A stretch of 64,000 nt of DNA from Paracoccaceae bacterium (GTDB lineage Bacteria; Pseudomonadota; Alphaproteobacteria; Rhodobacterales; Rhodobacteraceae). Location of the stretch: assembly GCA_020446815.1 (NCBI GenBank), contig JAGRDY010000018.1, forward strand, positions 186,001-250,000. The letters run 5' to 3'. The position numbers were made by a program, and so were the translations under genes. Positions 23,240-32,587 of this stretch are shown here, one piece after another. Every line of letters starts with the position of its first letter. Positions within the stretch are counted from its first letter, which is position 1. The notes below the pieces were generated by a model. That model did not search any database, was not told the origin of the DNA, and saw only the letters and a program-made list of their open reading frames with translations.

Positions 23240-23282
23240 TGCCCTACCGGCCCGCCATCGGGCAAGCGAAAAGAAAGACACC

Positions 23283-26200
23283 ATGGAACTGTTCGACACC
23301 GCGCCGCCCGCCCTTTGCGAACAGCGGCTTGCCGCCATCGCCGCCGAATATTTCGGAATCCGCGCAAAGATCACGGTGCTTGCCTCTGAACGCGACCAGA
23401 ACGCCCGGCTGAAGGCCGAAGACCGCAGCTACGTTCTCAAGATCGCCCATGCCAGCGAGGATCCCGACCAGCTGCGGATGCAGAATGCCACGCTCGCGCA
23501 TCTCGCGGCCATCGGCGCCCCCGGGGTTGCGCAGATCGTTCCGACGCTTGCCGGGGAAAGCATGGCGCGCGTCGATATCGACGGACGCGATCATTTCGTC
23601 CGTGTCGTGACCTGGCTCGACGGAAGCCCGCTCAGCCAGACCCCGCGCAGCGTTGCGCAGCTGCGCGATCTGGGTGCCTTCATGGGCGATCTGACGCACA
23701 ACATGCAGGGCTTCGGGCATCCTTGCGCCTTTCGGCCCGATTTCGTCTGGTCGCTCGATCATGTGTCGCGGCTGCGCCCCTGGGCGCAGGACATCGCCGA
23801 TCCCGGCAACCGCGGCCGGGTCGCGGCCCTTTTCGACCGCTACGCGGAAAAGATCGCCCCCCGGCTAGCAGGGCTGCGCGCTTCGGTGCTGCACCAGGAC
23901 GCCAACGACAACAACGTGATCGTCGACGCGCACAACCCCGACCGGGTAATCGGGCTCATCGATTTCGGCGACATGGCCTTTGGCCGAACGATCAACGAAC
24001 TGGCCATCACGCTGGCCTATGCGATCCTCGATGCCGAGGATCTCTACGCGGCGATCCGCGCCGTCATCGAGGGCTTCACCGCCCGCTTCCCGATCACCGA
24101 GGCCGAGGCCGAGATCGTCTATGACCTGATGCGGATGCGCCTGGCGGCCAGTGTCTGCGTCTCGTCGCATCAAGGCAGGCAGCACCCCGACAACCCCTAT
24201 CTGCTGATTTCGCAGGCCCCGGCCTTTCGCACCCTCGAGCGGCTCGACGCCATCGACACGGGCTTCATGATCGCGCTGTGCCGCCGCGCGGCGGGTCTTC
24301 CCGCCATCGCCGCCGCGCCGGCGATCCGCGCCGAACTCGCGGCGCTTGCAGCCGCGCCCGTCTGCCGCCCGGATATCCGGCGCAGCGCCCGAATCGCCCT
24401 GCTCACCGACGGCACGCGCCCCGACATGCCCGCCTATTCAGACCCGGCATTCGATGACTGGCTGGCCAGCCAGCGCCCGGCCAGCCTGCCCGGCTGCGTG
24501 GCCTTCTACGGCTTGGGCCCTTACGGAGAGAGACGCACCGTCTATACCACCGACCAGTTCGCCGACGCGGCCAGCCCCGAGCGCCGCTGCCGCCATCTGG
24601 GTATCGACATTTTCGCCCCGGCGGGCACCCCGGTACATGCGCCCCTGGATGGCATCGTCAGGGATGCAACCTATAATGGCGCGCCGCTCGATTACGGGCA
24701 TACGCTGATCCTCGAACACCGCACCGCCGGCGGGGCGCCGTTCTTCACCCTCTACGGCCATCTCGGCCAGGACAGGACCGGCGCCGCGACGGCGGGCAAA
24801 AAGGTCCGCGCCGGCGATGTGATCGGCCATTTCGGGGACTGGAACGAAAACGGCGGCTGGTCGCCGCATCTGCATTTCCAGATCATGACCGACATGCTGT
24901 CGCAATCGGGCAACTTCTTCGGCGTCGGGCATGACAGCCTCCACGATGTCTGGTCCGACATCTGCATCGACCCGAACCTTCTGCTCGGCCTCGCCCCTGA
25001 AAGCTTCGCGGCCGATCCCAACCCGCCCGAAGCGCTCATGAAACGCCGCCGGCAGAGCCTCGGGCCCTCGCTGTCGGTTGCCTACCGCAACAAGCTCAAG
25101 ATCGTGCGCGGCCAAGGCCCCTGGCTGATCGACCATGGCGGGCGGGCCTATCTCGACGCGGTCAACAACATCACCCATGTCGGCCATTGCCACCCGCATG
25201 TCGTCGCCGCCCTGACCCGTCAGGCCGCGATCCTCAACACCAATACCCGCTATCTCGGCGAAGCGATCCTCGATTATTCCGAACGCCTGACGGCGACGCT
25301 TCCCGGCGGGCTCGACACGGTGTTTTTCGTCAACTCGGGATCGGAGGCCAATGAACTGGCGCTGCGCATCGCGCGCACCGCGCTCGGCAAGAAATCGACC
25401 GTCGTTCTCGACTGGGCCTATCACGGCAACACCTCGGGCATGGTCGATGTCAGCCCCTACAAATTCAAGCGCAAGGGCGGTTTTGCGAAACCGGATTTCG
25501 TCGAGATCGCGACATTTCCCGACCCGTTCCGCGGACCCCACAAGGGCATGTCTCCCGAGACCGGGCAGGCCTACGCGGCGGATGTCGCACGCTGTCTGGA
25601 CGATATCGAACGGGCAACAGGCGACGGCGCTGCCGCCTTCATCGCCGAATCGATATCGGGCGTCGGCGGGCAGGTGATCTATCCGCAGGGCTATCTTTCG
25701 CGCGCCTATGAACATGTGCGCGCCCGTGGCGGGCTGTGCATCGCCGACGAAGTGCAATGCGGTTTCGGCCGCGTCGGTTCGCATTTCTGGGCGTTCGAAC
25801 TTCAGGGCGTGGTGCCGGACATCGTCGTGATGGGCAAGCCGATCGGCAATGGCCACCCGCTGGCGGCGGTAGCGACGACGGCGAAACTCGCCAATGCCTT
25901 CGCAACCGGCATGGAATACTTCAATTCCTTCGGCGGCAATCCGGTGTCGATGGCCGTCGGCATGGCGGTGATGGACGTGATCGAAGGCGAAGACCTTCAG
26001 GCAAAGGCGCTGGCCACCGGCGCGCGCGTCATGGACGCCTGGCGTGATCTGGCCGGGCGCCATCCGATCATCGGCGATGTCCGGGGCCAGGGGCTGTTTT
26101 GCGGGCTCGAACTGATCCGCGACCGCGATACGCTGGAACCGGCCCGCGAAGAGGCCGCGAACATCGTCAACCACCTTCGCGAACAGGGCGTTCTTTTGTC

Positions 26201-26321
26201 CACCGACGGGCCTGACGAAAACGTGCTCAAGTTCAAGCCGCCGATGGTCTTCGGCCCGGACGAGGCCGACATCATGCATGAGGCCCTGAACAATGCGCTG
26301 ACGCAGTATCCGGTTGGCTGA
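23283..26321 (+). CDS. three-domain kinase / M23 / class III aminotransferase (phospho-lyase) fusion
   Basis: 1012 aa. Residues 20-340 are an aminoglycoside-phosphotransferase fold with HQDANDNNV (His204, Asp206) and DFGD (Asp227). Residues 400-540 are an M23/LytM domain with all zinc ligands: His438, Asp442 and the HLH pair 529/531. Residues 590-1012 are a class III PLP enzyme with NSGSEANE, Asp822 and PLP-lysine Lys852. The kinase and lyase relate to hydroxylysine kinase and the ethanolamine-phosphate/phosphohydroxylysine phospho-lyases, for which bacterial fusions of this order have been noted. The role proposed is phosphorylation, then elimination, of a hydroxylated amine. The start is ATG 23283; the longer frame overlaps the ligase gene. 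Confidence 0.9.
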   Translation: MELFDTAPPALCEQRLAAIAAEYFGIRAKITVLASERDQNARLKAEDRSYVLKIAHASEDPDQLRMQNATLAHLAAIGAPGVAQIVPTLAGESMARVDIDGRDHFVRVVTWLDGSPLSQTPRSVAQLRDLGAFMGDLTHNMQGFGHPCAFRPDFVWSLDHVSRLRPWAQDIADPGNRGRVAALFDRYAEKIAPRLAGLRASVLHQDANDNNVIVDAHNPDRVIGLIDFGDMAFGRTINELAITLAYAILDAEDLYAAIRAVIEGFTARFPITEAEAEIVYDLMRMRLAASVCVSSHQGRQHPDNPYLLISQAPAFRTLERLDAIDTGFMIALCRRAAGLPAIAAAPAIRAELAALAAAPVCRPDIRRSARIALLTDGTRPDMPAYSDPAFDDWLASQRPASLPGCVAFYGLGPYGERRTVYTTDQFADAASPERRCRHLGIDIFAPAGTPVHAPLDGIVRDATYNGAPLDYGHTLILEHRTAGGAPFFTLYGHLGQDRTGAATAGKKVRAGDVIGHFGDWNENGGWSPHLHFQIMTDMLSQSGNFFGVGHDSLHDVWSDICIDPNLLLGLAPESFAADPNPPEALMKRRRQSLGPSLSVAYRNKLKIVRGQGPWLIDHGGRAYLDAVNNITHVGHCHPHVVAALTRQAAILNTNTRYLGEAILDYSERLTATLPGGLDTVFFVNSGSEANELALRIARTALGKKSTVVLDWAYHGNTSGMVDVSPYKFKRKGGFAKPDFVEIATFPDPFRGPHKGMSPETGQAYAADVARCLDDIERATGDGAAAFIAESISGVGGQVIYPQGYLSRAYEHVRARGGLCIADEVQCGFGRVGSHFWAFELQGVVPDIVVMGKPIGNGHPLAAVATTAKLANAFATGMEYFNSFGGNPVSMAVGMAVMDVIEGEDLQAKALATGARVMDAWRDLAGRHPIIGDVRGQGLFCGLELIRDRDTLEPAREEAANIVNHLREQGVLLSTDGPDENVLKFKPPMVFGPDEADIMHEALNNALTQYPVG

Positions 26322-26611
26322 TGCCGCGCGGCTATGCCTTCGTCGCGGCCGCCGTCTTCGGCAAAGAGGCGGCGGGCGCCGCTTTCAGGCTCGGGGGCGG
26401 ATCGCGCGCGCAATTCCGCGCCGGCACGCGCGCCCGCACCCCGGCCGGATTTGTTTGCCGTGGATGCCATCCTTTTCGATGAATCGCTTGACGATCCCCG
26501 GCTTTGCGCATATTCCCCGCGGACGGGATTCAGGGTGCCGCGCCAGCCGTGCCCCTATTTGTTATCTGAATGACGGGCGGCCACGCCCACGCATACGAAG
26601 GAAGCGAAGCG
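26322..26611. other. 290-bp gap before rpmB
   Basis: No convincing gene, RNA or repeat is visible. The short frames here have shadow-like Arg/Pro-rich translations. It presumably holds the 3' end of the cassette and the rpmB promoter, but I cannot place clear -35/-10 boxes. Confidence 0.5.
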
Positions 26612-26896
26612 ATGTCGCGCGTCTGTGAACTGACCGGAAAAGGCCCCATGACGGGCAACAACGTGAGCCACGCCAACAACCGGTCCCGCCGCCGGTTCCT
26701 GCCCAATCTCAACGCGGTATCGCTGATATCGGACACCTTGGGCCAGACATTCAAGCTGCGCATCTCGGCGGCGGCGCTGCGGACCGTCGATCACCGTGGC
26801 GGGCTGGATGCGTTTCTTGCCAAGGCCAGGGACGAAGAACTGTCGCCCAGGGCGCTGAAGATCAAGAAGGAAATCGCAAAGGGCGCGTCGGCCTGA
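26612..26896 (+). CDS. rpmB: 50S ribosomal protein L28
   Basis: This 94-aa protein opens with the L28 signature [20 protein letters not shown], followed by RRRFLPNLN and [11 protein letters not shown]. Length and motifs fit alphaproteobacterial L28. The start is ATG 26612, with GAAGGAAG ahead; the frame extends 14 codons upstream without support. A strong terminator follows. Confidence 0.97.
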   Translation: MSRVCELTGKGPMTGNNVSHANNRSRRRFLPNLNAVSLISDTLGQTFKLRISAAALRTVDHRGGLDAFLAKARDEELSPRALKIKKEIAKGASA

Positions 26897-26923
26897 GCCG
26901 CCGCAGCATTGCCTTGATGATTT

Positions 26924-26961
26924 GCGGCCCCGCTCTTGCCAGAGCGGGGCCGCTTCGTTTT
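26924..26961 (+). terminator. rho-independent terminator of rpmB
   Basis: GCGGCCCCGCTCT (26924-26936) pairs perfectly over 13 bp with AGAGCGGGGCCGC (26941-26953) around TGCC, and is followed by TTCGTTTT. It lies 28 nt after the rpmB stop. Confidence 0.9.
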
Positions 26962-27002
26962 GCCGCTTGGCGGCTCAGGGTGCAGCAGTCTAGATTGCGG
27001 CG

Positions 27003-27359
27003 ATGATGCCACGCCTCGCCCATCATTTTCTGTGCCTGTCGCTGTCGCTGTCGCTTTTTGCCGTCAGCCTGCTGGCGGCCTCGGCGCGCGGGCAGACGGT
27101 GGTGAACGGCCAGGCTGTCATTCTGTGCAGCGGCGGCGGGCTGGTGCAGGCAGGCCGCGACGCCTCCGGCCATCCGGCCGGGCCTGCGCATCTTTGTCCC
27201 GATCTCGCGCTGGGGCTTCTGGCGGCGCTGCCCCTGCCGGCGCCCGATCTGTGGCACCCGCGCGGGCGGGCGGAAACCGTCGTGCCCGCCGGCGACGCCC
27301 ATCGCACCGAACGTGAGGTGCCGGTCAGGGGCGCGCGCGGTCCTCCCTTCCGGGTCTGA
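27003..27359 (+). CDS. small secreted protein, DUF2946-like
   Basis: This 118-aa protein has a signal peptide (hydrophobic residues 8-28, cleavage near ARG/QT at 30) and two isolated cysteines (ILCSGGG, HLCPDL) in a Pro/Gly-rich mature part. The layout resembles DUF2946/CutF-type proteins linked to copper handling. The copper chaperone gene starts 45 nt downstream, which supports this. I am not certain of the family. Confidence 0.6.
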   Translation: MMPRLAHHFLCLSLSLSLFAVSLLAASARGQTVVNGQAVILCSGGGLVQAGRDASGHPAGPAHLCPDLALGLLAALPLPAPDLWHPRGRAETVVPAGDAHRTEREVPVRGARGPPFRV

Positions 27360-27403
27360 ACCAGCGACCGACCCATTGAAATTTATAACGAGGACCATCC
27401 GAA

Positions 27404-27859
27404 ATGAGCTTCCTGAAATCCAGCCTTGCCGCGATCGCGCTGGCCGCCGCGCAGCCTGCCCTTGCCGCCGATACCATCACCGTCAGCGATGCCTATGCAC
27501 GTTTCCTGCCCGGCGCCAAGGCCGGTGCCGCCTTCATGATCATCGACAACGCCGCGGCCGAAGACGACCGTCTGCTCGGTGCCGCGTCGGATGCGGCCAG
27601 CCGCGTCGAGTTGCACACCCACAAGGCGGGCGAAGGCGGCATGATGCAGATGCTGCACGTCCCCGAAGGCTTTGTCGTCCCCGCGCACGGGCGGCTTGCG
27701 CTGGCCCGTGGCGGCGACCATGTGATGCTCATGGGGCCGGTGCAGGCGTTCACGACGGGCGATACCTTGATGCTCACACTCAGCTTTGAACATGCCGGTG
27801 ACGTGGCGGTCGCGGTGTCCGTCGATAACGCCCGCGCCCCCGCCGCGCCGGCAAACTGA
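27404..27859 (+). CDS. PCu(A)C periplasmic copper chaperone
   Basis: This 151-aa protein has a signal peptide (cleavage after ALA near residue 22) and one PCu(A)C domain. Copper-binding residues are His71/His73 (ELHTH), Met81/Met83 (GGMMQM) and His106/Met108 (DHVMLM). These proteins hand Cu(I) to the CuA site of cytochrome oxidase. The C-terminal tail is short and Ala/Pro-rich. It is probably co-transcribed with the small secreted protein upstream. Confidence 0.9.
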   Translation: MSFLKSSLAAIALAAAQPALAADTITVSDAYARFLPGAKAGAAFMIIDNAAAEDDRLLGAASDAASRVELHTHKAGEGGMMQMLHVPEGFVVPAHGRLALARGGDHVMLMGPVQAFTTGDTLMLTLSFEHAGDVAVAVSVDNARAPAAPAN

Positions 27860-27966
27860 TCGCGTCAGCGCGCCGGCGTGTATCGGCCTGATACCCGAAA
27901 CACCCCCGGGCAGGGGCGATTTGTGCTATGATACCCCCTTGACGCTGAACAAGGGGGAACCGCGCC

Positions 27967-28299
27967 ATGGGATTTTATCTGTTTCAGGGACGTTATGCGC
28001 CGGCCGCATTGAAGGCGATGGTGGAAAAGCCGCAAAACCGGCGTGACGCCGCGGCCAGGATGATCGAGGCCATAGGCGGCAAGCTGCATCACATGTTCTT
28101 CTGCTTTGGCAGCGAGGATATCGTCGCCTTGATCGAGGCACCCGATGACAAGGCGATGATGGCCGGGTCGCTGCTGGTCGGCGCTTCGGGCAGCATGTCG
28201 GGCGGGGCCACGACCAAGCTGATAACGGTCGAAGATGCGATGGCCGCCATGCAGGCCGCGCAAAAGGCGGCGCCATCCTACAAATCGGCGACCGACTGA
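27967..28299 (+). CDS. GYD-domain protein
   Basis: This 110-aa soluble protein matches the GYD family pattern: FYLFQGRYAPAALKAMVEKPQNR at the N-terminus and FFCFGSEDIVALIEAPDD in the middle, a ferredoxin-like alpha/beta fold of unknown role. An AAGGGGG site precedes the ATG. It is separated from the copper genes by 107 nt. Confidence 0.8.
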   Translation: MGFYLFQGRYAPAALKAMVEKPQNRRDAAARMIEAIGGKLHHMFFCFGSEDIVALIEAPDDKAMMAGSLLVGASGSMSGGATTKLITVEDAMAAMQAAQKAAPSYKSATD

Positions 28300-28426
28300 C
28301 ACCACAAGGCCCCGCGAAGGCACCGCGGATACCCCGTGAAGGCCGCCCCGCGCCTGCGGAATCTGTCGAACGCGGCGGCGCGCCGGTTTGCGGGCGCGTC
28401 ACGCCTGCCGGGCCGGATGAAACGCC

Positions 28427-28726
28427 CTATTTCGCGCAGACCGATTCCGCGGTGCTGCCGAAGGCGACATAGCGCTGCCAGAATGCGCGATAGGTGCTGC
28501 GCGACGATTGGCGAACTTCCTGCGCCTTTGCCGGATCGCTGAAAAACCGGGCTGCCATCTTCTGATCGGGCCCGGTCAGCGTCATGTCGGCAACCTGCTG
28601 GATGCAGGCGCAAAGCTGCGGATCGGCGGCACGATCCGAACGAACGCAAGCCTGATCTATCGGGCCGGCCCGCCCGGCGGTCGCGGCCGCCATCAATAGT
28701 GCCGCCATGACAGTAACTGATTTCAT
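28427..28726 (-). CDS. small secreted Rhodobacterales protein, four cysteines
   Basis: This 99-aa protein has a signal peptide (residues 1-20, cleavage after GRAG) and cysteines in ACVRSD, QLCACIQQ and SVCAK. The segment ARFFSDPAKAQEVRQSSRS and the sequence around YVAFGSTAES recur in Rhodobacteraceae proteins, some labelled arginine transporter without clear reason. Function unknown; probably a periplasmic disulfide protein. Confidence 0.7.
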   Translation of the reverse strand: MKSVTVMAALLMAAATAGRAGPIDQACVRSDRAADPQLCACIQQVADMTLTGPDQKMAARFFSDPAKAQEVRQSSRSTYRAFWQRYVAFGSTAESVCAK

Positions 28727-28874
28727 CCCCGTCCCCCGATTGCCCGGCCCGGCGGCGCGCGTCCCCCGGGTATGCCGTTACCTTCCCGGATAGCGATTAT
28801 GCATATCGCGGGCTGCCGATCAATTCGGCCGCAAGCCCCGGCCCGAAATGCCGCCTGCAACCGCCCGCTTCGGC

Positions 28875-29669
28875 TCAGGCGGCCTTCATGTCCACGCCGG
28901 TCAGCTCGGCCGCCTCGGCCAGCGCGGCGGTGAAGGCCTTGGCGGCCTTGGCCCAGGCGGCTTTCTCCAGGGCTTCGCGAATGCGCGGCTCCACCGCCTC
29001 GAAAGGCAGGATATCTCCGGCCGCGCGGGCGTCGAGCCGGATGACATGCAGACCATAGCGTGTGGCCACCGGGGCGCTGGCAACCTCGCCCTCGGCCAGC
29101 GCATCGAGAGCGGCCTCGAACTCCGGCACCGTGTCGCCGGTCACGATCTGGCCGAGCTGTCCGCCCGAATCGCGCGACGAACAGGCCGAAAGCTCGCGCG
29201 CCAGCCGGTCGAAGGCGCGCGGGTCTTCGGCGATCCTGGCCAGCGCCGCTTCGGCAGTGGCGCGCGCCTTGGCCAGCGCCTCGGTATCGCCCGGCTTGAC
29301 CGGCAAAAGGATATGCGCCGCCTCATAGAGCGTCGGCGCCCGCCAACGCCCCGGATCGGCGTCATAGACGGCACGGATCGCGGCGCCGGTCGGCGCGGGC
29401 GCGTCGATGGCCTGGTCCAGTACCTGCCGGATCAGGGCTTCCTCGTCCGTCTCGATCGTTCCCAGCTCGCCGCTGATCGGCTCCGGCACCAGCCCCAGCC
29501 GCCCGGCCTCCTGCAAGATCAGCGCCCGGATGGTCAGCGCCCGCCCCGCCGCCCGCCAGGCGATCCCCGGCTTGCCCTTGGGGGCGGGGTGCAACTGCGC
29601 CTCGGCGGCGATGGCGTCGGTGGGGATCACCTCGCCGTTCACCGTGATCTGCGACATCATCGGGGTCAT
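28875..29669 (-). CDS. parvulin-type peptidyl-prolyl isomerase of the nar operon
   Basis: This 264-aa protein has an N-terminal helical region like the SurA/NifM chaperone arm and a rotamase (PpiC) domain at about residues 110-215, with AAHILLPVKPGD, GGQLGQIVTGDTVPEFEAAL and TRYGLHVIRLD. It has no signal peptide. It starts 3 nt after narI as the last nar gene, so it likely helps fold or mature the cytoplasmic NarGH complex. A later start at the second or third Met is possible. Confidence 0.88.
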   Translation of the reverse strand: MTPMMSQITVNGEVIPTDAIAAEAQLHPAPKGKPGIAWRAAGRALTIRALILQEAGRLGLVPEPISGELGTIETDEEALIRQVLDQAIDAPAPTGAAIRAVYDADPGRWRAPTLYEAAHILLPVKPGDTEALAKARATAEAALARIAEDPRAFDRLARELSACSSRDSGGQLGQIVTGDTVPEFEAALDALAEGEVASAPVATRYGLHVIRLDARAAGDILPFEAVEPRIREALEKAAWAKAAKAFTAALAEAAELTGVDMKAA

Positions 29670-29672
29670 GTG

Positions 29673-30356
29673 TCAGGCCCCCCGTTTTTTGGTGCGCACG
29701 ATCTGATAGCCCGGCCGCCAGAGAAAGCGCACCGGCGCCGACACGATGTGCACCAGCCGCGAGAAGGGGAACAGCACGAAGATCGTCAGCCCGGTAAGGA
29801 TATGCAGCTCGAATATCCAAGACGTGCCTTCGGTATAGCTTGCGGCATTGGGATCGAAGGTGAAGATGCCCTGCGCCCACATCATGAACTTGACCATCTC
29901 GCTGCCGTCGATGTGCTGCAACGATACGAAGATCGACAATGTGCCAAGGCAAAGCTGGAACAGAAGCAACGCCAGAATGATGAGGTCCATGTAGCTCGAT
30001 GACTTGCGGATACGCGGATCGCCAAGCCTGCGCTGCAACAGCATGAAGCCGCCGATCAGCGCCGCGATGGCCCCCGCGCCACCCACCACGATGGCAAGGA
30101 TCTGCTTGAATTCATGGCCGATATGCAGCAGCTCAAGCACCCAGAACGGGGTCAGAAGCCCGACGAAATGGCCGATGAAGATGGTCAGAACCCCGACATG
30201 GAAAAGCACCGAACCGACCATGAGCTGCTTGCGCCGCAGCAGTTGCGACGAAGAGGATTTCCAGGTGAACGGGTCGCGTTCATAGCGCGCGATCGAACCG
30301 ATCAGCAAGACGCTCAGCGCGATGTAGGGATAGATACCGAAGATAAAGCCGTGCAT
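29673..30356 (-). CDS. narI: respiratory nitrate reductase gamma subunit (cytochrome b)
   Basis: This 227-aa protein has five membrane helices. It oxidises quinol at the periplasmic side and passes electrons through two b hemes to NarH. The four heme histidines are His53, His63, His185 and His203, with the same spacings as the E. coli protein. It lies 12 nt after narJ. The C-terminus is basic (RTKKRGA), as expected on the cytoplasmic side. Confidence 0.96.
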   Translation of the reverse strand: MHGFIFGIYPYIALSVLLIGSIARYERDPFTWKSSSSQLLRRKQLMVGSVLFHVGVLTIFIGHFVGLLTPFWVLELLHIGHEFKQILAIVVGGAGAIAALIGGFMLLQRRLGDPRIRKSSSYMDLIILALLLFQLCLGTLSIFVSLQHIDGSEMVKFMMWAQGIFTFDPNAASYTEGTSWIFELHILTGLTIFVLFPFSRLVHIVSAPVRFLWRPGYQIVRTKKRGA

Positions 30357-30368
30357 TTCTGGCCTCCT

Positions 30369-31066
30369 CTATTGTGCTGTCCCGGCGCGCGCCGGGGTCA
30401 TGGGAACATCCATCTTTGCAAGGATATCGCGCGAGATGGGGCAGCCTGCATTGGGATCCGGGGCGAACGTGACCTGGGCCTCCTGATAGACGGCGTCCAG
30501 CGCCTCCAGATCTTCGGGGTCATCATCGGGCACGTCCAGCATTGCCGCCGATTCGGGGCTGTCGCTTGCGGCATTCGCCAGCGCGGCAAGGGTCGCCATG
30601 ACCGGCGCATAGTCGGTTTCGCGCCGCGCCAGCCGTTCGGCCAGTACCGCGATGATAGGGCCCGCATCGGCGAGGATTTCGCGCGCCTCGGGCAGGGGCC
30701 GGTTGGCCAGAAATTCCAGCAGCACCGGCAGATGATCGGGCAGTTCGGGCCCGTGAAGATCGAAACCCCCGGCACGGTAGGTTTCCAGCAGATCGACCAT
30801 CGCGCCGCCCCGGTCGCGGCTTTCGCCGTGGATATGTTCAAAGAGGTTGAGCGACAGCGTCCGCGACCGGTCGAACAGCAGCACATAGCGCTCCTGCAAT
30901 GCGTAGATGTCGTCGCCGGCCATCGCCGAGAGCAGCGGTTCCATCCCCCGGCGCAGGTCGGCAGGCACAAGTCCTTCACTGTCCAGAACCTCGCGGATCG
31001 CCGGAATGGCGGCCTGAAGCTCTTCGCTCGGATAGGAAAGAAGCGCTGAAAGCGCCTTGAATGTCT

Positions 31067-31070
<4 letters not shown>
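30369..31070 (-). CDS. narJ: nitrate reductase assembly chaperone
   Basis: This 233-aa helical cytoplasmic chaperone of the TorD/NarJ family fits the NarJ pattern: LSYPSEELQAAIP, YVLLFDRSRTLSLNLFEHIHGESRDRG and DHLPVLLEFLA. It is needed to insert the molybdenum cofactor into NarG and is not part of the final enzyme. The start overlaps the narH stop by 4 nt. Confidence 0.95.

Positions 31071-32583
<1,513 letters not shown>

Positions 32584-32587
<4 letters not shown>

Noticed and set aside
22770-23282. N-terminal extension of the three-domain fusion
   Set aside because: It overlaps the ligase gene in another frame, and its Arg/Pro-rich translation is typical of a shadow. ATG 23283 begins the kinase domain.
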